64,000 bases of DNA from Chytriomyces cf. hyalinus JEL632 (Eukaryota; Chytridiomycota; Chytridiomycetes; Chytridiales; Chytriomycetaceae), in assembly GCA_025435555.1 (NCBI GenBank), contig JAIWWG010000002.1, positions 928,933-992,932 on the forward strand, read 5' to 3'. The notes beneath the pieces were generated by a model. That model made no database searches. It was not told the origin of the DNA and saw only the letters and a list, made by a program, of their open reading frames with translations. The position numbers and the translations under genes were made by a program. Each line of letters starts with the position of its first letter. Within the stretch, counting starts at the first letter, position 1. This document shows, one piece after another, positions 20,900-31,874 of this stretch.

Positions 20900-21715
20900 A
20901 CAAGCTAATGCTGGGCTTGCGATCGGGGGTTTATTTGAAGAATGAAACTTTTTTCATGGATCATTCCGCACTTTCATTGGGTAGAAAGCAGTGCAATGCG
21001 TATCCATCCAGATCTTGACACTCTGTTCATGGATGTCGATGGATGCATGCAGACCATAGGTAAGCTGTATACGCTCTGTCTGTACGTGTATGTAGATGCA
21101 TGCATGCATACAGACAGACAGACAGGCAGACAGACAGACAGACAGATACTCATCCGGTTTGGCTGACAAATGTCCATAATTCAAAACACTTAAAAAATTA
21201 GGGTTTAATATAAAATTGCAATTGCAAATTGCCGTCGCCGAGGAATCCTCCGACTGACTGACTGACTGACTGACTGACCACCAGCAGCAAATGAGTTAAT
21301 GAAACAAATTCCATCATCCATACATTCTGTCATCGTATCATAAATATATCCCCAATTTATTAAAATAAACAAGGGAATATATATATTTTATTCACTTGTC
21401 ACTATTTAAGTAACTTGGTTGTTGGGATGGAAACGACGGTGTTGTTGAACCAAACAACCGCGTAACGCATAATTACAAGCAAACAGAACGCAATAAATTG
21501 TGCAATCAAAATAAAATCAAAAGAAATAAAAAATAAAAGGAAGAAAAAAATAAAAAAAAAATAAAAAAACACAAAAAAGAAAAAACAAAACAAAACTCCA
21601 ATCATGAGCGTCTCATGTCCGAAGACAGAGTGTCCGAATAATTTACTTCTGGATTTGATCGTCCTTGCAGAGATCAAAAGTTTGAGAAAAAAAAAACACG
21701 TGAATTGGAAAAAAA
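20900..21715. other. Intergenic region with microsatellites
   Basis: Contains (CAGA)n at 21110-21147, (CTGA)n at about 21251-21279, and A-rich DNA at 21530-21600. No supportable coding sequence lies upstream of the aminopeptidase ATG at 21716. Confidence 0.5.
21110..21147. repeat. (CAGA)n microsatellite
   Basis: About nine units of ACAG with one interruption (CAGGCAGA). It is preceded by alternating GCATGCAT. Confidence 0.9.
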
Positions 21716-24700
21716 ATGGTTCGCCCCTCATCAAAGACATCCCCCCAACAACACTGACCCCACCCTCCTCACCCAGCCCTGCTGCAACATCCACAGTCTG
21801 GCTGAATGCTCCGATGAGGCCCTGTCACTCTCGACCGCCTCTGGCCATTACCCCATCGCACTCAACAAGAACTTTGCCACAGACGCTGCTAAGCCCAGTT
21901 ACGCGCCACACTCACGGATTCTTCCCGTGCACATTCGGATCTCTCTGCAGAGTACTGAGACTGAATTGAAGGCCTCGCGAGTCCCTGCGGCAGTCTCCGT
22001 CACTGTCCGTGGCCATTCCGGCGCTTCCGGCTCCGTTGCGAAAGTGGACAGAGTGTTGAAACTGAATGCCGTTGATCTAACCATTAACGCTGTCAAGGGT
22101 GTGGACTCGTGGGATCATGATGGAAAGATCCTCGAGTTGCACTGGACGAAAGGGTTCGACGGCGAGAAGGTTGTTGATATTGACTATGTGATTGAGAAGT
22201 GAGTGCTTCCTTTTTTCGAAAGGGATGGGTTTTATATGAACTCGTTTCTCCATAACACCCCAGACCCATCGCTGGTCTGTACTTCCATGTTGCGGATGAG
22301 GCTGTTCCTGATCGGGCACTCCACGTCATCACCGACCATGAAACTGAGCGCGCGCGGTACTGGCTTCCCTGCGTCGATGTTCCACTTGTGCGAACAACTC
22401 TTGGTAAGTGTTATTGAGTCGTTTTTCTGTGTCAGTTTTTCTGAATGCTTGGCTGACTGCGATTTCCAGAATTCGTCATCACGCACTCAACCCATCACAC
22501 GGCTGTTGCCAACGGTGCACACATCTCGACGACCCCAAATGCCGACAACGCTGCCATCAGCACAACCATTTACAAACTCGCGAACCACACATGTCCCAGT
22601 TACTTGATTTGCTGGGCTGTGGGTGATTTCGTCACGGTCGATGACGGAGATGTGGATGGCATGAAGTTGCAGTACCTCTGTTCCCGGGACAATGAATTTG
22701 TGACCCCCGAGAACTTGTTGAAAACGTTTGGAAAGACGGGGGCAATGGTGCGTTGGATGCAAAACAAACTTGGATTTAAGTTTCCATGGGAAAAGTACTA
22801 TCAGGTGTGGCATTTAAAAATGTGTTCACTGCATTCGATGCGAGGTTCTAACCAAAGTCCTTTAGATTGTTTCCCCGAAAATCGAGGGCGGCGCTATGGA
22901 AAACATTAGTCTCGTCACATACAAGGACATTTTCCTCACCAACGACAACCTCTCGAAAGACGGCTGGGAAACCATTGTGGATAACGTCAACGTGCACGAA
23001 ATGGCGCACACCTATTTCGGCGACCTGATTACCATGCGTCACTTTGAACATGTCTGGCTGAAAGAGTCGTGGGCCACGTACATGGGGTATTTGTGGTCTG
23101 AAGACCATTCTTCGCATGAAGATGCGCGGTATGAAATCTTTACGGAGATGGAGGGGTACATGCAGGAAGCTGCGTCGTATGTACGTCCGATTGTGTGCCG
23201 CACTTACAACAGCTCGTGGGACATGTTTGACAGTCACACGTACCCGGGAGGTTCGTTCCGGTTGCACATGTTGCGGTGGATTGTGGGAAGCGACACGTTC
23301 TGGGCTGGAGTCAAGAGTTGAGTCTAAATTTGTTTCATTCTGCATCAATGAATTGCTGACTTCTTTGGGCAATCAGATTACATCAAAAAGTATGCTGGCA
23401 CATTTGTCGAAACTGAAGACTTTAAACGCGAATTGGAACTCGAATCAGGACTCAACTTGACCAAATTCTTTGACCAATGGATTTACGGTCGCGGCCATGT
23501 TAAACTAAAGGCCGACTACGAATTCATCGCGGATCGAAAACTCGTGCAAATCACGCTTGAACAAACTCAATTCAACAAGGACCTTGAAATCCCACTCGTC
23601 TTTGATGTGACGGTTGAAGTGGATGTCATTGATGTGGATGGAAAAGTGCATACTGCGGAAGTTGTGTTTAATGATGCAACTGGTCCCAAAGTGGTGGCGT
23701 TTATTTCATTGGGCGCTGCGAAGCCGGATGCAGTTGAAATTGATCCACGTGGAAAAGTGTTGCACAGTCTTGAGTTTAACCCTGGTGAAGCTATTTTGGA
23801 AGGAACTGCAAAAAGAGGCAGGGATATTATGAGCAGGGTGCAGCACTTGTTTTTTGAATTTTGAAGGCGTTTTGAAAGTTTTTGGTTGACTGGTTGTTCT
23901 TTTTAGATTCGTGCGTACCGTCAGCTCATCAAGAACGGTGGTGTATCTTCCATGAAGAAGGTGGCCGCAGCTTTGCCGGATGAACCATTTTACGGTGTCC
24001 GATGTGCTGGTGAGGGTTAACCTTGATTTTCTCTTTTTGTTGCTCTAATCATTCTTGTTTCGGCAGTGTACTCAAGTCTTTCAAACTCTGAACTGCAATC
24101 CGCAGTGGACGTGATTGCAAATTCGCTGCTGACTGAAAGGGACCCCAAAGCTCTGCGAGTCCTCGTCAATTCCGCGTCTGCCAAAGACGCCGGAATCCGC
24201 GAAGGTCTCCTTTCCGTGCTGAGCACGAAAGCGGACCTCTTGTCCCCACGATCCCGCAGATTCTTGTACACCAACCTCGGCCGCCAGAAGCACGCTGAAG
24301 ACGCAAGCCTCCTCATTGCTGCCTGGAACGATCCAGCAAGCCGTGACCTGCACTTCCACACGTACCAAGGAATCCTTGCGGGTCTTGGATTGCACCGATC
24401 CGAAGCAGCGTTCGATCATTTACACAGTATCCTCTTTGGCGCGGAGAGACGAGCCATGCCTGAACCATGCCATGTTGTCGCAGTGGATGCGTATGCAAGT
24501 GCAGCAGTGTGGCTTGAGAATGCGCTTCATAGAAAAGAAGCTGCGGAGCGGTTGGCACATCTTGTCCGTGCTGACGGTTCACACCGTGTGCAAAAGGCTG
24601 CTATTCGTGCGTTGGCAAAGTTTGGAGATGAAAAGAAGCCGCATTTGCGTGTATGCGCGGCGGTTGCTGCGACAGCGTTTGCGGAGCAGGATACAGAGCA

Positions 24701-24863
24701 ACTGGTGGCTTTTGTGAAAGGGTTGTCGGGAGGTGGTGCTGGAGATGCTGCTGGTTTGAAGAAGACTGTGGATGAGTTGGATACGAAGTTGAAGAAGGTG
24801 GAGCAAACTCTTTTGTTGATGGAGGCCAAGAAGGAGAGTGGACTGTTTGTTAAGAGCGATTAG
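21716..24863 (+). CDS. M1-family zinc aminopeptidase, copy A
   Basis: Eight coding exons (21716-21718, 21777-22198, 22264-22403, 22470-22804, 22866-23316, 23377-23837, 23907-24009, 24067-24863) join in phase to about 903 residues. Coding exon 1 is the ATG alone, cut by an intron starting GTTCG; the mature N-terminus then reads MPCCN. The same structure in copy B supports this start. The M1 signatures are intact: exopeptidase motif GGAMEN, zinc site HEMAH and the third ligand in LKES 18 residues on. The C-terminal 260 residues are a helical-repeat (ERAP1/HEAT-like) domain ending in a coiled coil (LDTKLKKVEQTLLLMEAKKE). It should remove N-terminal residues from peptides; no signal peptide is seen, so it is probably cytosolic. 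It is the convergent partner of the gene at 25006-28218. Confidence 0.92.
22165..22725 (+). repeat. Gene-conversion patch, copy A side
   Basis: Compared by eye with the reverse complement of 27226-27786, this stretch of about 560 bp shows about three differences. It includes two complete introns that are identical or differ at one base. Exons on both sides of the patch differ clearly. Confidence 0.85.
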
Positions 24864-25005
24864 TGAGGTTGTTTACAGCCATTAAACCGTTTGTACCTGT
24901 TGTTATGAAAGGCCTTATTTCGCTCTTGTCTGCAAGGACGCACCGATAATAATCCTTTCACGAGGCCAATGTCAATCAAGTTTTTATTCGTCCAAAGCAA
25001 TCAAA
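24864..25005. terminator. Convergent 3' ends of the two aminopeptidase genes
   Basis: The two stop codons are only 142 bp apart. The spacer is the centre of the inverted duplication and does not itself look palindromic. ATTAAA at about 24881 and an AATAAA-type signal on the minus strand (TTTTTATT at 24980) may end the two transcripts. Confidence 0.4.
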
Positions 25006-28000
25006 TTAAAGCTTTGGCTCTTCCTTCTCCTTAACTTCCTTCTCTTTCGCCTCCTTCTCTTTGGCCTCCTTCTCTTTGGCCTCCTTCTCCTTGGCCTCCT
25101 TCTCCTTGGCCTCCAACAAAGAAACGACAGCCTCAACCTTCTTAATCTTTGACTCCAATTCCTCAACAGTCTTTTGCAAGTCATTCATGTTCTTGGCACC
25201 GCCCATAGTTCGAACCGCCGCCACGAGTTTCAAAGTATCCTGCTCAGCAAACGACACAGCCGCGACAGCTTCACAAACACTCTTGTACGCCAACGCATCA
25301 TCGCCCATCTTAATCAACGCACGAATCGACGCTTTACGAACACGGCTGGCAGGATGCGCACGAACAAGCTGTGCAAGATGTTCACATGCGTCTTTACGGC
25401 TTTGTTTGCTGTGCTGAGTGAGCGCTCCACTCGCGTACGCATTCACAAGAACAACGAGCGTGTTTTCGGGCATTTTTGATTCAAACAACAGGCGGTACAG
25501 TTGTTGCAGGGCTTCTTGGCTGCGGTGGTGGCCCAAGCCAAGGAGTACACCTTGAAGGGAGAGGTTGTGAATGTCGCGGGTTGAGGCGCTCTCGGATGCT
25601 TGGATAAGGAACGCGCCGTCTGCAGGGTGTTGCTGGCGGCCGAGGTTCTCGTATGCGAATCGGCGGGTGCGTGGTGAGACTTCAGCTGCTGGTTTGGTTG
25701 TGAGTACAGCCAAAAGACCAGTGCGAATGCCAGCGTCTTTCATGGTGCAGGACATGGCCAAAACGCGTAAGGCTCTTGGGTCGGTTTCGACAGTGAGAGA
25801 CTGTGCCAGGATGTCCACCGCGGCTTGTGTCTTCGCATTTTCGAGAGCAGTGTACACTGAAAGTGAACGCAAATCAGGAAACTGTCAATATTCCCTTAAA
25901 GCAGTGCAACTCACCAGCCGCGCGGACTCCGTAAAACGGTTCCTGAGGAAGGGCAGCTGACACCTTTCTCAATGCAGAAACATTTCCGTTTTTGATGAGC
26001 TGTCTGTAAGCGCGAATCTGATCAACAAATGAAATAAACTGGTCAATACAAAACTCCAAATGAAAGCGATTCCAAGAAAGGAAACTCACACGACTGGTGA
26101 CTTCGATACCCTTCTTGGCTGTCGCTTCCAAAATGGCTTCACCAGGGTTGAAATCCAATGTGTGCAACACTTTGCCTCGAGGATCAACCTCAATAACAGT
26201 TGGCTTTGCATCGCCAATTGCAACAAACGCAACGACTTTTGGACCTGTTGCGTCTGTAAATGTCACCTCAGTTGTGTACACTTCTCCTCTCGAGTCCATA
26301 ACGTCCACTTCAATTGTGACTTCAAACACGGCGGGAACTTCAAGAGCTTTGTCTCCCTGCGTTTGCTCCAAGGTGATTTGAACCATGCGTCTGTCGGCGT
26401 CGTATTGCTGCTCTGCCTTCAGCTTCACGTAACCGCGTCCATAAATCCATTGGTCAAAGAATTTGGTCAAGTTCAGTCCAGATTGTTGCTCAAGCACGCG
26501 TTTAAAGTCCTCCGTCTCAACAGACTTGCCAGCAAACGTGTTTGTATACGCTGTTTCGATCGCAAAACACCGCATCAGTGAAAGAGTAAAAAAAAGGTGC
26601 AGAGGGGAAAAAAAACATAAAAGCAACTCAACTCTTGATTGCAGCCCAGAAGGCCGCATCTCCCAGAGACCATCTTAGCATGTGTAAACGGAAAGCTCCG
26701 CCCGGGTAGGTATGCGCGTCAAACAAGTCCCACGAGCTGTTGTAAGTGCGGCACACAATGGGACGCATGTATCTCGCCGTTTCCGAAATGTAACCTTCCA
26801 TCTGGGTAAAGCTCTTGAGGCGCGCTTCGTCGTGCGAGTAGTGGTCTTCGTAATAGCAGTAGTCAATGTACGTGGCCCAGGACTCCTTCAACCAGACATG
26901 TTCAAAGTGACGCATGGTAATCAAGTCGCCGAAATAGGTGTGCGCCATTTCATGAACGTTTGTTCCGTTCACGGCTTGGCCGAATCCATCTTTGCCCAAG
27001 TCATCGTTGAACAAGTATACGTCTTTGTAAGTGACGAGACTGATGTTTTCCATGGCGCCGCCTTCAATTCTTGGTGAAACAATCTGAAATCAAGAACTTC
27101 GGTCAAAACTTCCTTCTCTGATGTGCAGGAAAATAAAAGATGAGTACCTGGTAGTACTTTTCCCATGGAAACTTGAGTCCCACTTTCTCCTGCATCCATC
27201 TCACAATCGCGCCCGTCTTTCCGAACGTTTTCAACAAGTTCTCGGGGGTCACAAATTCATTGTCTCGGGAACAGAGGTACTGCAACTTCATGCCATCCAC
27301 ATCTCCGTCATCGACCGTGACGAAATCACCTACAGCCCAGCAAATCAAGTAACTGGGACATGTGTGGTTCGCGAGTTTGTAAATGGTTGTGCTGATGGCA
27401 GCGTTGTCGGCATTTGGGGTCGTCGAGATGTGTGCACCGTTGGCAACAGCCGTGTGATGGGTTGAGTGCGTGATGACGAATTCTGGAAATCGCAGTCAGC
27501 CAAGCATTCAGAAAAACTGACACAGAAAAACGACTCAATAACACTTACCAAGAGTTGTTCGCACAAGTGGAACATCGACGCAGGGAAGCCAGTACCGCGC
27601 GCGCTCAGTTTCATGGTCGGTGATGACGTGGAGTGCCCGATCAGGAACAGCCTCATCCGCAACATGGAAGTACAGACCAGCGATGGGTCTGGGGTGTTAT
27701 GGAGAAACGAGTTCATATAGAACCCATCCCTTTCGAAAAAAGGAAGCACTCACTTCTCAATCACATAGTCAATGTCAACAACCTTCTCGCCGTCGAACCC
27801 TTTCGCCCAGTGCAGCTCGAGGATCTTTCCATCGTGATCCCACGAGTCGACACCCTTGACAGCGTTAATGGTCAAATCAACGGCATTCAGTTTCAACACT
27901 CGGTCCACTTTCGCTGCTGAGCCGGAAGCGCCGGAATGGCCACGGACAGTGACGGAGACTGCCGCAGGGACTCGCGAAGCTTTCAATTCAGTCTCAGTAC

Positions 28001-28218
28001 TCTGTAACGAGATCCGGATGTGCACGGGAAGAATCCGTGAGTGTGGCGCGTAACTGGGCTTAGCAGCGTCTGTGGCAAAGTTCTTGTTGAGTGCAATGGG
28101 GTAATGGCCAGAGTCGCATGTAGCGTCCTCGTTGACTTCGATTCTAAGGTCACTGTCACAGCACGGCTGAAGAGGGTTGTCAGCATACAGCCTCGCCCAT
28201 AAATGATGCACGAACCAT
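25006..28218 (-). CDS. M1-family zinc aminopeptidase, copy B
   Basis: Eight exons (28218-28216, 28166-27754, 27688-27549, 27482-27148, 27083-26633, 26550-26090, 26017-25915, 25856-25006) join in phase to about 918 residues. Five internal exons have exactly the same lengths as in copy A (140, 335, 451, 461, 103). The first coding exon is again only ATG before GTTCG. GGAMEN, HEMAH and the downstream LKES Glu are intact. The C-terminal helical domain is clearly diverged from copy A, and the tail adds a run of six KEKEA-type units encoded by an 18-bp minisatellite (about 25030-25110), ending KEEPKL. It is probably cytosolic and active, with different substrate preference possible. A tRNA gene lies 220 bp upstream. 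Confidence 0.92.
27226..27786 (-). repeat. Gene-conversion patch, copy B side
   Basis: Near-identical reverse complement of 22165-22725. The match falls off on the 5' side within exon 2 (scattered silent changes) and abruptly on the 3' side within exon 4 (in GKTGAxVRWMQ). Confidence 0.85.
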
Positions 28219-28437
28219 TTTTCTTGAATTTCCTTTTTTGCTGACTTTTTGCTGATCAACTTGACCACCACTCTCGAGAAATGCCCGCGACATGGTTCGA
28301 GCCGCCGTGATCCATCTTCGGGTGAATGAGGAGCTGTATGTTTCAAGGAAAACACCCTTCTTCCCGCGCTGTTTTGCAGCCAACAAACGCGTCCTCCGAA
28401 AAAAACAAAACTGAAGGAATTCAGAGGCTGCATAAAA

Positions 28438-28508
28438 TGCATCAGCCGGGAATCGAACCCGGGACTACCGCGTGGCAGGCGATAATTATACCACTAAACC
28501 ACTGATGC
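28438..28508 (-). tRNA. tRNA-Gly (GCC)
   Basis: A 71-nt cloverleaf is read on the minus strand. The acceptor stem GCATCAG pairs with CTGATGC and is followed by discriminator A. The D-arm contains TGGTTTAGTGGTA, the anticodon arm CGCCTGCCACGCG has the GCC anticodon, and the T-arm is CCGGGTTCGATTCCCGG. No intron. A and B box promoters are intact within the gene. It decodes GGC/GGU glycine codons. Confidence 0.95.
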
Positions 28509-28637
28509 GTGAATTGTTGTTACGGAAGTAGTCATGAGGTCGATTGCAGCTTCAAGACTGGGAGATGACTTTGAGAGGAGTTGAGAGAGTTAAGAGATTA
28601 TTGAGAGACTTCCTTTATTGAATCAAGAAAGGCCTTC

Positions 28638-28979
28638 TTAAATAGCCTTTGTGGCAAATGTAAGGAAGACAACAGTGGCACTTGAAATGATAGAAAAAGT
28701 AATAACGAAGACGCGATCGTGTCTGGGGAGTGTTAGAGTGTTGGAATTGCTGTGAGTAAATTTTGTGTCTGTGGAAATTTTGATTGGCGTGGCGAAGCTT
28801 CTGGACGTGCGTGATGGAATCTGTAGATTACGTGACAATTGTGAGAAATATCTTTTATATACAGTAGTTTCGGTATTGAAAGAAACCTTGGGGGAACAAT
28901 GAGCCGTGTTCACAAGAAACGCAACCCATTCAAAAAATAGATTGCGATCTGTCACATGTGAGAAATGTAAAACGTGCAA
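28638..28979 (-). CDS. Small hypothetical protein with hydrophobic C-terminus
   Basis: A 113-residue minus-strand frame ends in a hydrophobic stretch (VFVITFSIISSATVVFLTF) that could be a tail anchor. CAATAAAG follows the stop by about 20 bases on the same strand (plus 28614-28621), an acceptable poly-A signal. There is no domain, no homologue that I recognise and no obvious promoter. It could be a real small tail-anchored protein or a remnant. Confidence 0.3.
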   Translation of the reverse strand: MHVLHFSHVTDRNLFFEWVAFLVNTAHCSPKVSFNTETTVYKRYFSQLSRNLQIPSRTSRSFATPIKISTDTKFTHSNSNTLTLPRHDRVFVITFSIISSATVVFLTFATKAI

Positions 28980-31304
28980 CCCAACACCAACACTGGTCGA
29001 ATACGTAATTTATCGTAGTGTTCAATTGAATATTCTTGGGTCAAGATTTCTCAGTTGCTGACTCGAGTGTTTCCTCCCATTCTGTATTTCGTACGCATTT
29101 ATCGCCTTTTTCGCAACTTGGCAGCAAGCAATGGCACTGACGTTCTTGATTCCTTGCGACTTGATGGCATTGTGTGAATTTGCAATGCCAACCCCAAAAT
29201 GTATCAAAACCCCATCACCGCGCACCGGCTCGCTTCAGTGGCCGTCGTCGACCTTGCAATAGCAGATCGGACGGCAGCCTATACCGCTCGGGATAGGCGT
29301 CATTCGAAGGATTGCAGGTATTTCAGAATTGCTCGACGATGAACTGGAAGGCCAATTTGCAACGACCAATTTCCAGATGGCTGCAAATCCCTTGCCAACG
29401 TGCGCGCAGCAGTTGATAGAAGACTCCGAAACCGAAATCGTGCATTGCCAGATAACAGCCCTCAAAACATCTCGAACCACCCCTGGCCGCCATTGCGTTT
29501 TTGACGAACGAAACAAAATCCATTCGAACATCGAAGGTGCCCACCGATGGATGCACCCGCCAATTCGAACTGTCAACTTCACCACCTTTTCGAACGCGAT
29601 ATACAAAAGACTTCTGAGTCTAAAATCGCACATTATCAGTTGGTACTCGGGCGTTTGCTCCATCAGCTCAATATTTTATCAGAACAAACATCATCCAAGC
29701 GGCCCCCGAAAGGACTCGCAGGCAGAACCTTGTTTTTTCTGGACGACACGCGTTGAGCCACATCCGAAAGGCGGCAGCAAGATCGTCTGGATGGATTTGA
29801 GTTCTTGTTGTATCGGTTTTCTTGTCGGATGAACATCGAGCCACAACCTCTCATGGGAAGCCACTCGTAAATCAGCAGTCTTCGTCCGTATTTATCTGCG
29901 CGAACAGTAAACGCATCAGTCCTGCAGTTGAATATCGATAAATGACCTTATACCTGAGCATCCTGCGAGGAAATGAGCAGTGTTTGTCGTCACAGATGTG
30001 GCAGATTCGGATGCATTTAAGCGGGGGTTCTGGAGTCTACTTTTCAGTGCTTGTTGCGGCAAACAAGTATGAAAATGGAATTTTGAGAGTGGCAGATACT
30101 CGCATTTGCCGCTGGGTGGGGTCGCATATAGAAGGAAACACCATCGCGGCGTATCCGAGCTATTTACATCCTCGCACCAAGTGCCAGCTGGTTCGAACAT
30201 GTCCATGACCTTGACGTGCGCGGTTTAGCGTCCAAGTCGGTGCCCGCTTCGCCGCCGATTCAAGCTCGTGTTTTTCGGACACGGCTTCCTTCAATAGTAT
30301 TCTTTCGATATTTATTTTTATCATACTTCCTGTTGGCCGTCTCGAAGGCAGCAAAATTAATTGTCACAAAAAGGTGAGCGTCTTCCTCCTCCACTTTCTG
30401 CAACTCCCACTCCCACTTACTCATATCACATGAAGATGTTGGATAATCGCGTTGGATCTATAGCTGGGACAGGGATCAGGTTCTCTCACTCCCCCACGCT
30501 TCGGTTGTTCTTCCCAAAATGCGTCCTTCTTCTCATCACGTTATTTTATTCCCTCACAGCAAGTCCACAAGAGTGCGATCAACGACGTACCAAAATCACA
30601 GTTTATAAAAAATTGCAGTGAGTGCGGTTTGCCGTCCCTGACCTGACCTTTTTGTCTTTCCTTTTCACCCTCCGGGACATTATTCGAGCACGGCCAGCCA
30701 AGGAAACGCGAATAGTACAGTATCATGATTTAAGCATAATCGACGGCGGGATCTTGCAGGTTCTGCGAATTTGTTCGCAGGGGTCTCGATGACTGCAGAC
30801 GTTCAAATGAATTGTCACATTGCCAATCCCTCCCTCTCTCATGACTGCACCCTTCCCACCCTTGTTTGATTATATACATTGTTACTAAACATCTCTTTAT
30901 TTCAACGGTAGAATGACAAGACAAACGCTGGTGTAACTCTGAATTTTCGCAAAAAGCAAAGGTCGCTGGAGGTAGAGACGCAAAAGACTAACGGTTCGAT
31001 TGCAGCAATTACGCGCAGTTGTTCACAGGCGGCGAGGTCAACATCTAAGCTGACAGCTTGGTCGTTGAAGTTGTCCCTGCGGGCGGTTCAAGCAGCATTC
31101 TACGTCCAAGGCCACTGGTTGTTGCCTGAGCAGTGATGCAACTTGCGGATGATTCTGCTGGTTATAAGGGTTGCAGTGACAGACCCAATCAAAAAGGAAA
31201 GACGATGCACGCTTTCGACAATCCATGTGTGTGAGGTCGAGAGACCCCGTACGGAGACGCATCAAAATCGCCGGTTTCGAGGAACTCAGGAACGAAACGC
31301 GTGA
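28980..31304. other. Gene-poor, probably decayed region
   Basis: No supportable gene in 2.3 kb. Several interrupted frames (29235-29663 minus, 29329-29832 plus, 29942-30208 plus) have mixed, protein-like composition but no recognisable domain. This is the start of the relic-rich right half of the window. Confidence 0.4.
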
Positions 31305-31718
31305 TTGCAAGTTTCAAGGCCGGGAACAAGGCCGGGAACAATGCCGTGTCTTGACACGTCTGATGTGATGGCACGTGGAATGGACCGTGTACTTGGAGTC
31401 GTCAACTATGATGTACCTACCGGATCTGATGGAAGCGGTGAGGCTGGGGATGGTGGCGGTGGTGGTGTTAAGACGTATATTCATGGAGTCGGGCGAACTG
31501 CGCGTGCAGGTCGAGATGGCCAGGCATGGAGTCTTGTTGAAGAAAGGGAGGCAAGGTGGTTCAAGAAGGATGTGTTGGCTGGTGTGCGGCAAGTTGGGGG
31601 TGAGAAAGTTGTGTTGAGGGTGAAAGTTGGTGCAGAGGATGTTGGAGAGGACCTGAAGGCAGCGTATGAAACGGTGTTAGGTCAATTAGCTGCGCTTGTG
31701 AAGGGCCCGGACGATTAA
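31305..31718 (+). pseudogene. 3' fragment of a DBP6/DDX51-like DEAD-box helicase
   Basis: The last 120 residues match the end of helicase domain 2: [20 protein letters not shown] (motif V), then [12 protein letters not shown] (motif VI), [15 protein letters not shown] and a C-terminal tail. These features are typical of the ribosome-biogenesis helicase Dbp6/DDX51. Motifs Q, I, II and III are absent upstream, so more than two thirds of the gene is missing. In motif VI the first Arg (normally HRxGR) is Gly, which would abolish ATP hydrolysis. A Gly-rich insertion ([12 protein letters not shown]) sits between motifs V and VI. A truncated relic is the best reading; the functional copy should lie elsewhere in the genome. 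Confidence 0.8.
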
Positions 31719-31874
31719 TTCGCCTAATGGAGGTTTTGGGAAAGCACTCATGTGGCGTGTTTTTGAACGTGACAGTTCGTACAGCCCTCTCAATCCTAGC
31801 TACCTTGAAGTCAAACTAGATGTCTGACAGTTCAATAAATCGATGTGTTTACCCCAATTTACTTGTGAACCAAA

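Noticed and set aside
22203-22607. Identical 134-codon frames at 22203-22607 and 27345-27749
   Set aside because: They run across two introns out of frame with the aminopeptidase. Their identity reflects the gene-conversion patch, not a separate gene.
28439-28442. An upstream ATG for aminopeptidase copy B inside the tRNA
   Set aside because: The frame is open there, but the ATG|GTTCG start at 28218 is mirrored exactly in copy A and gives matching exon phase.
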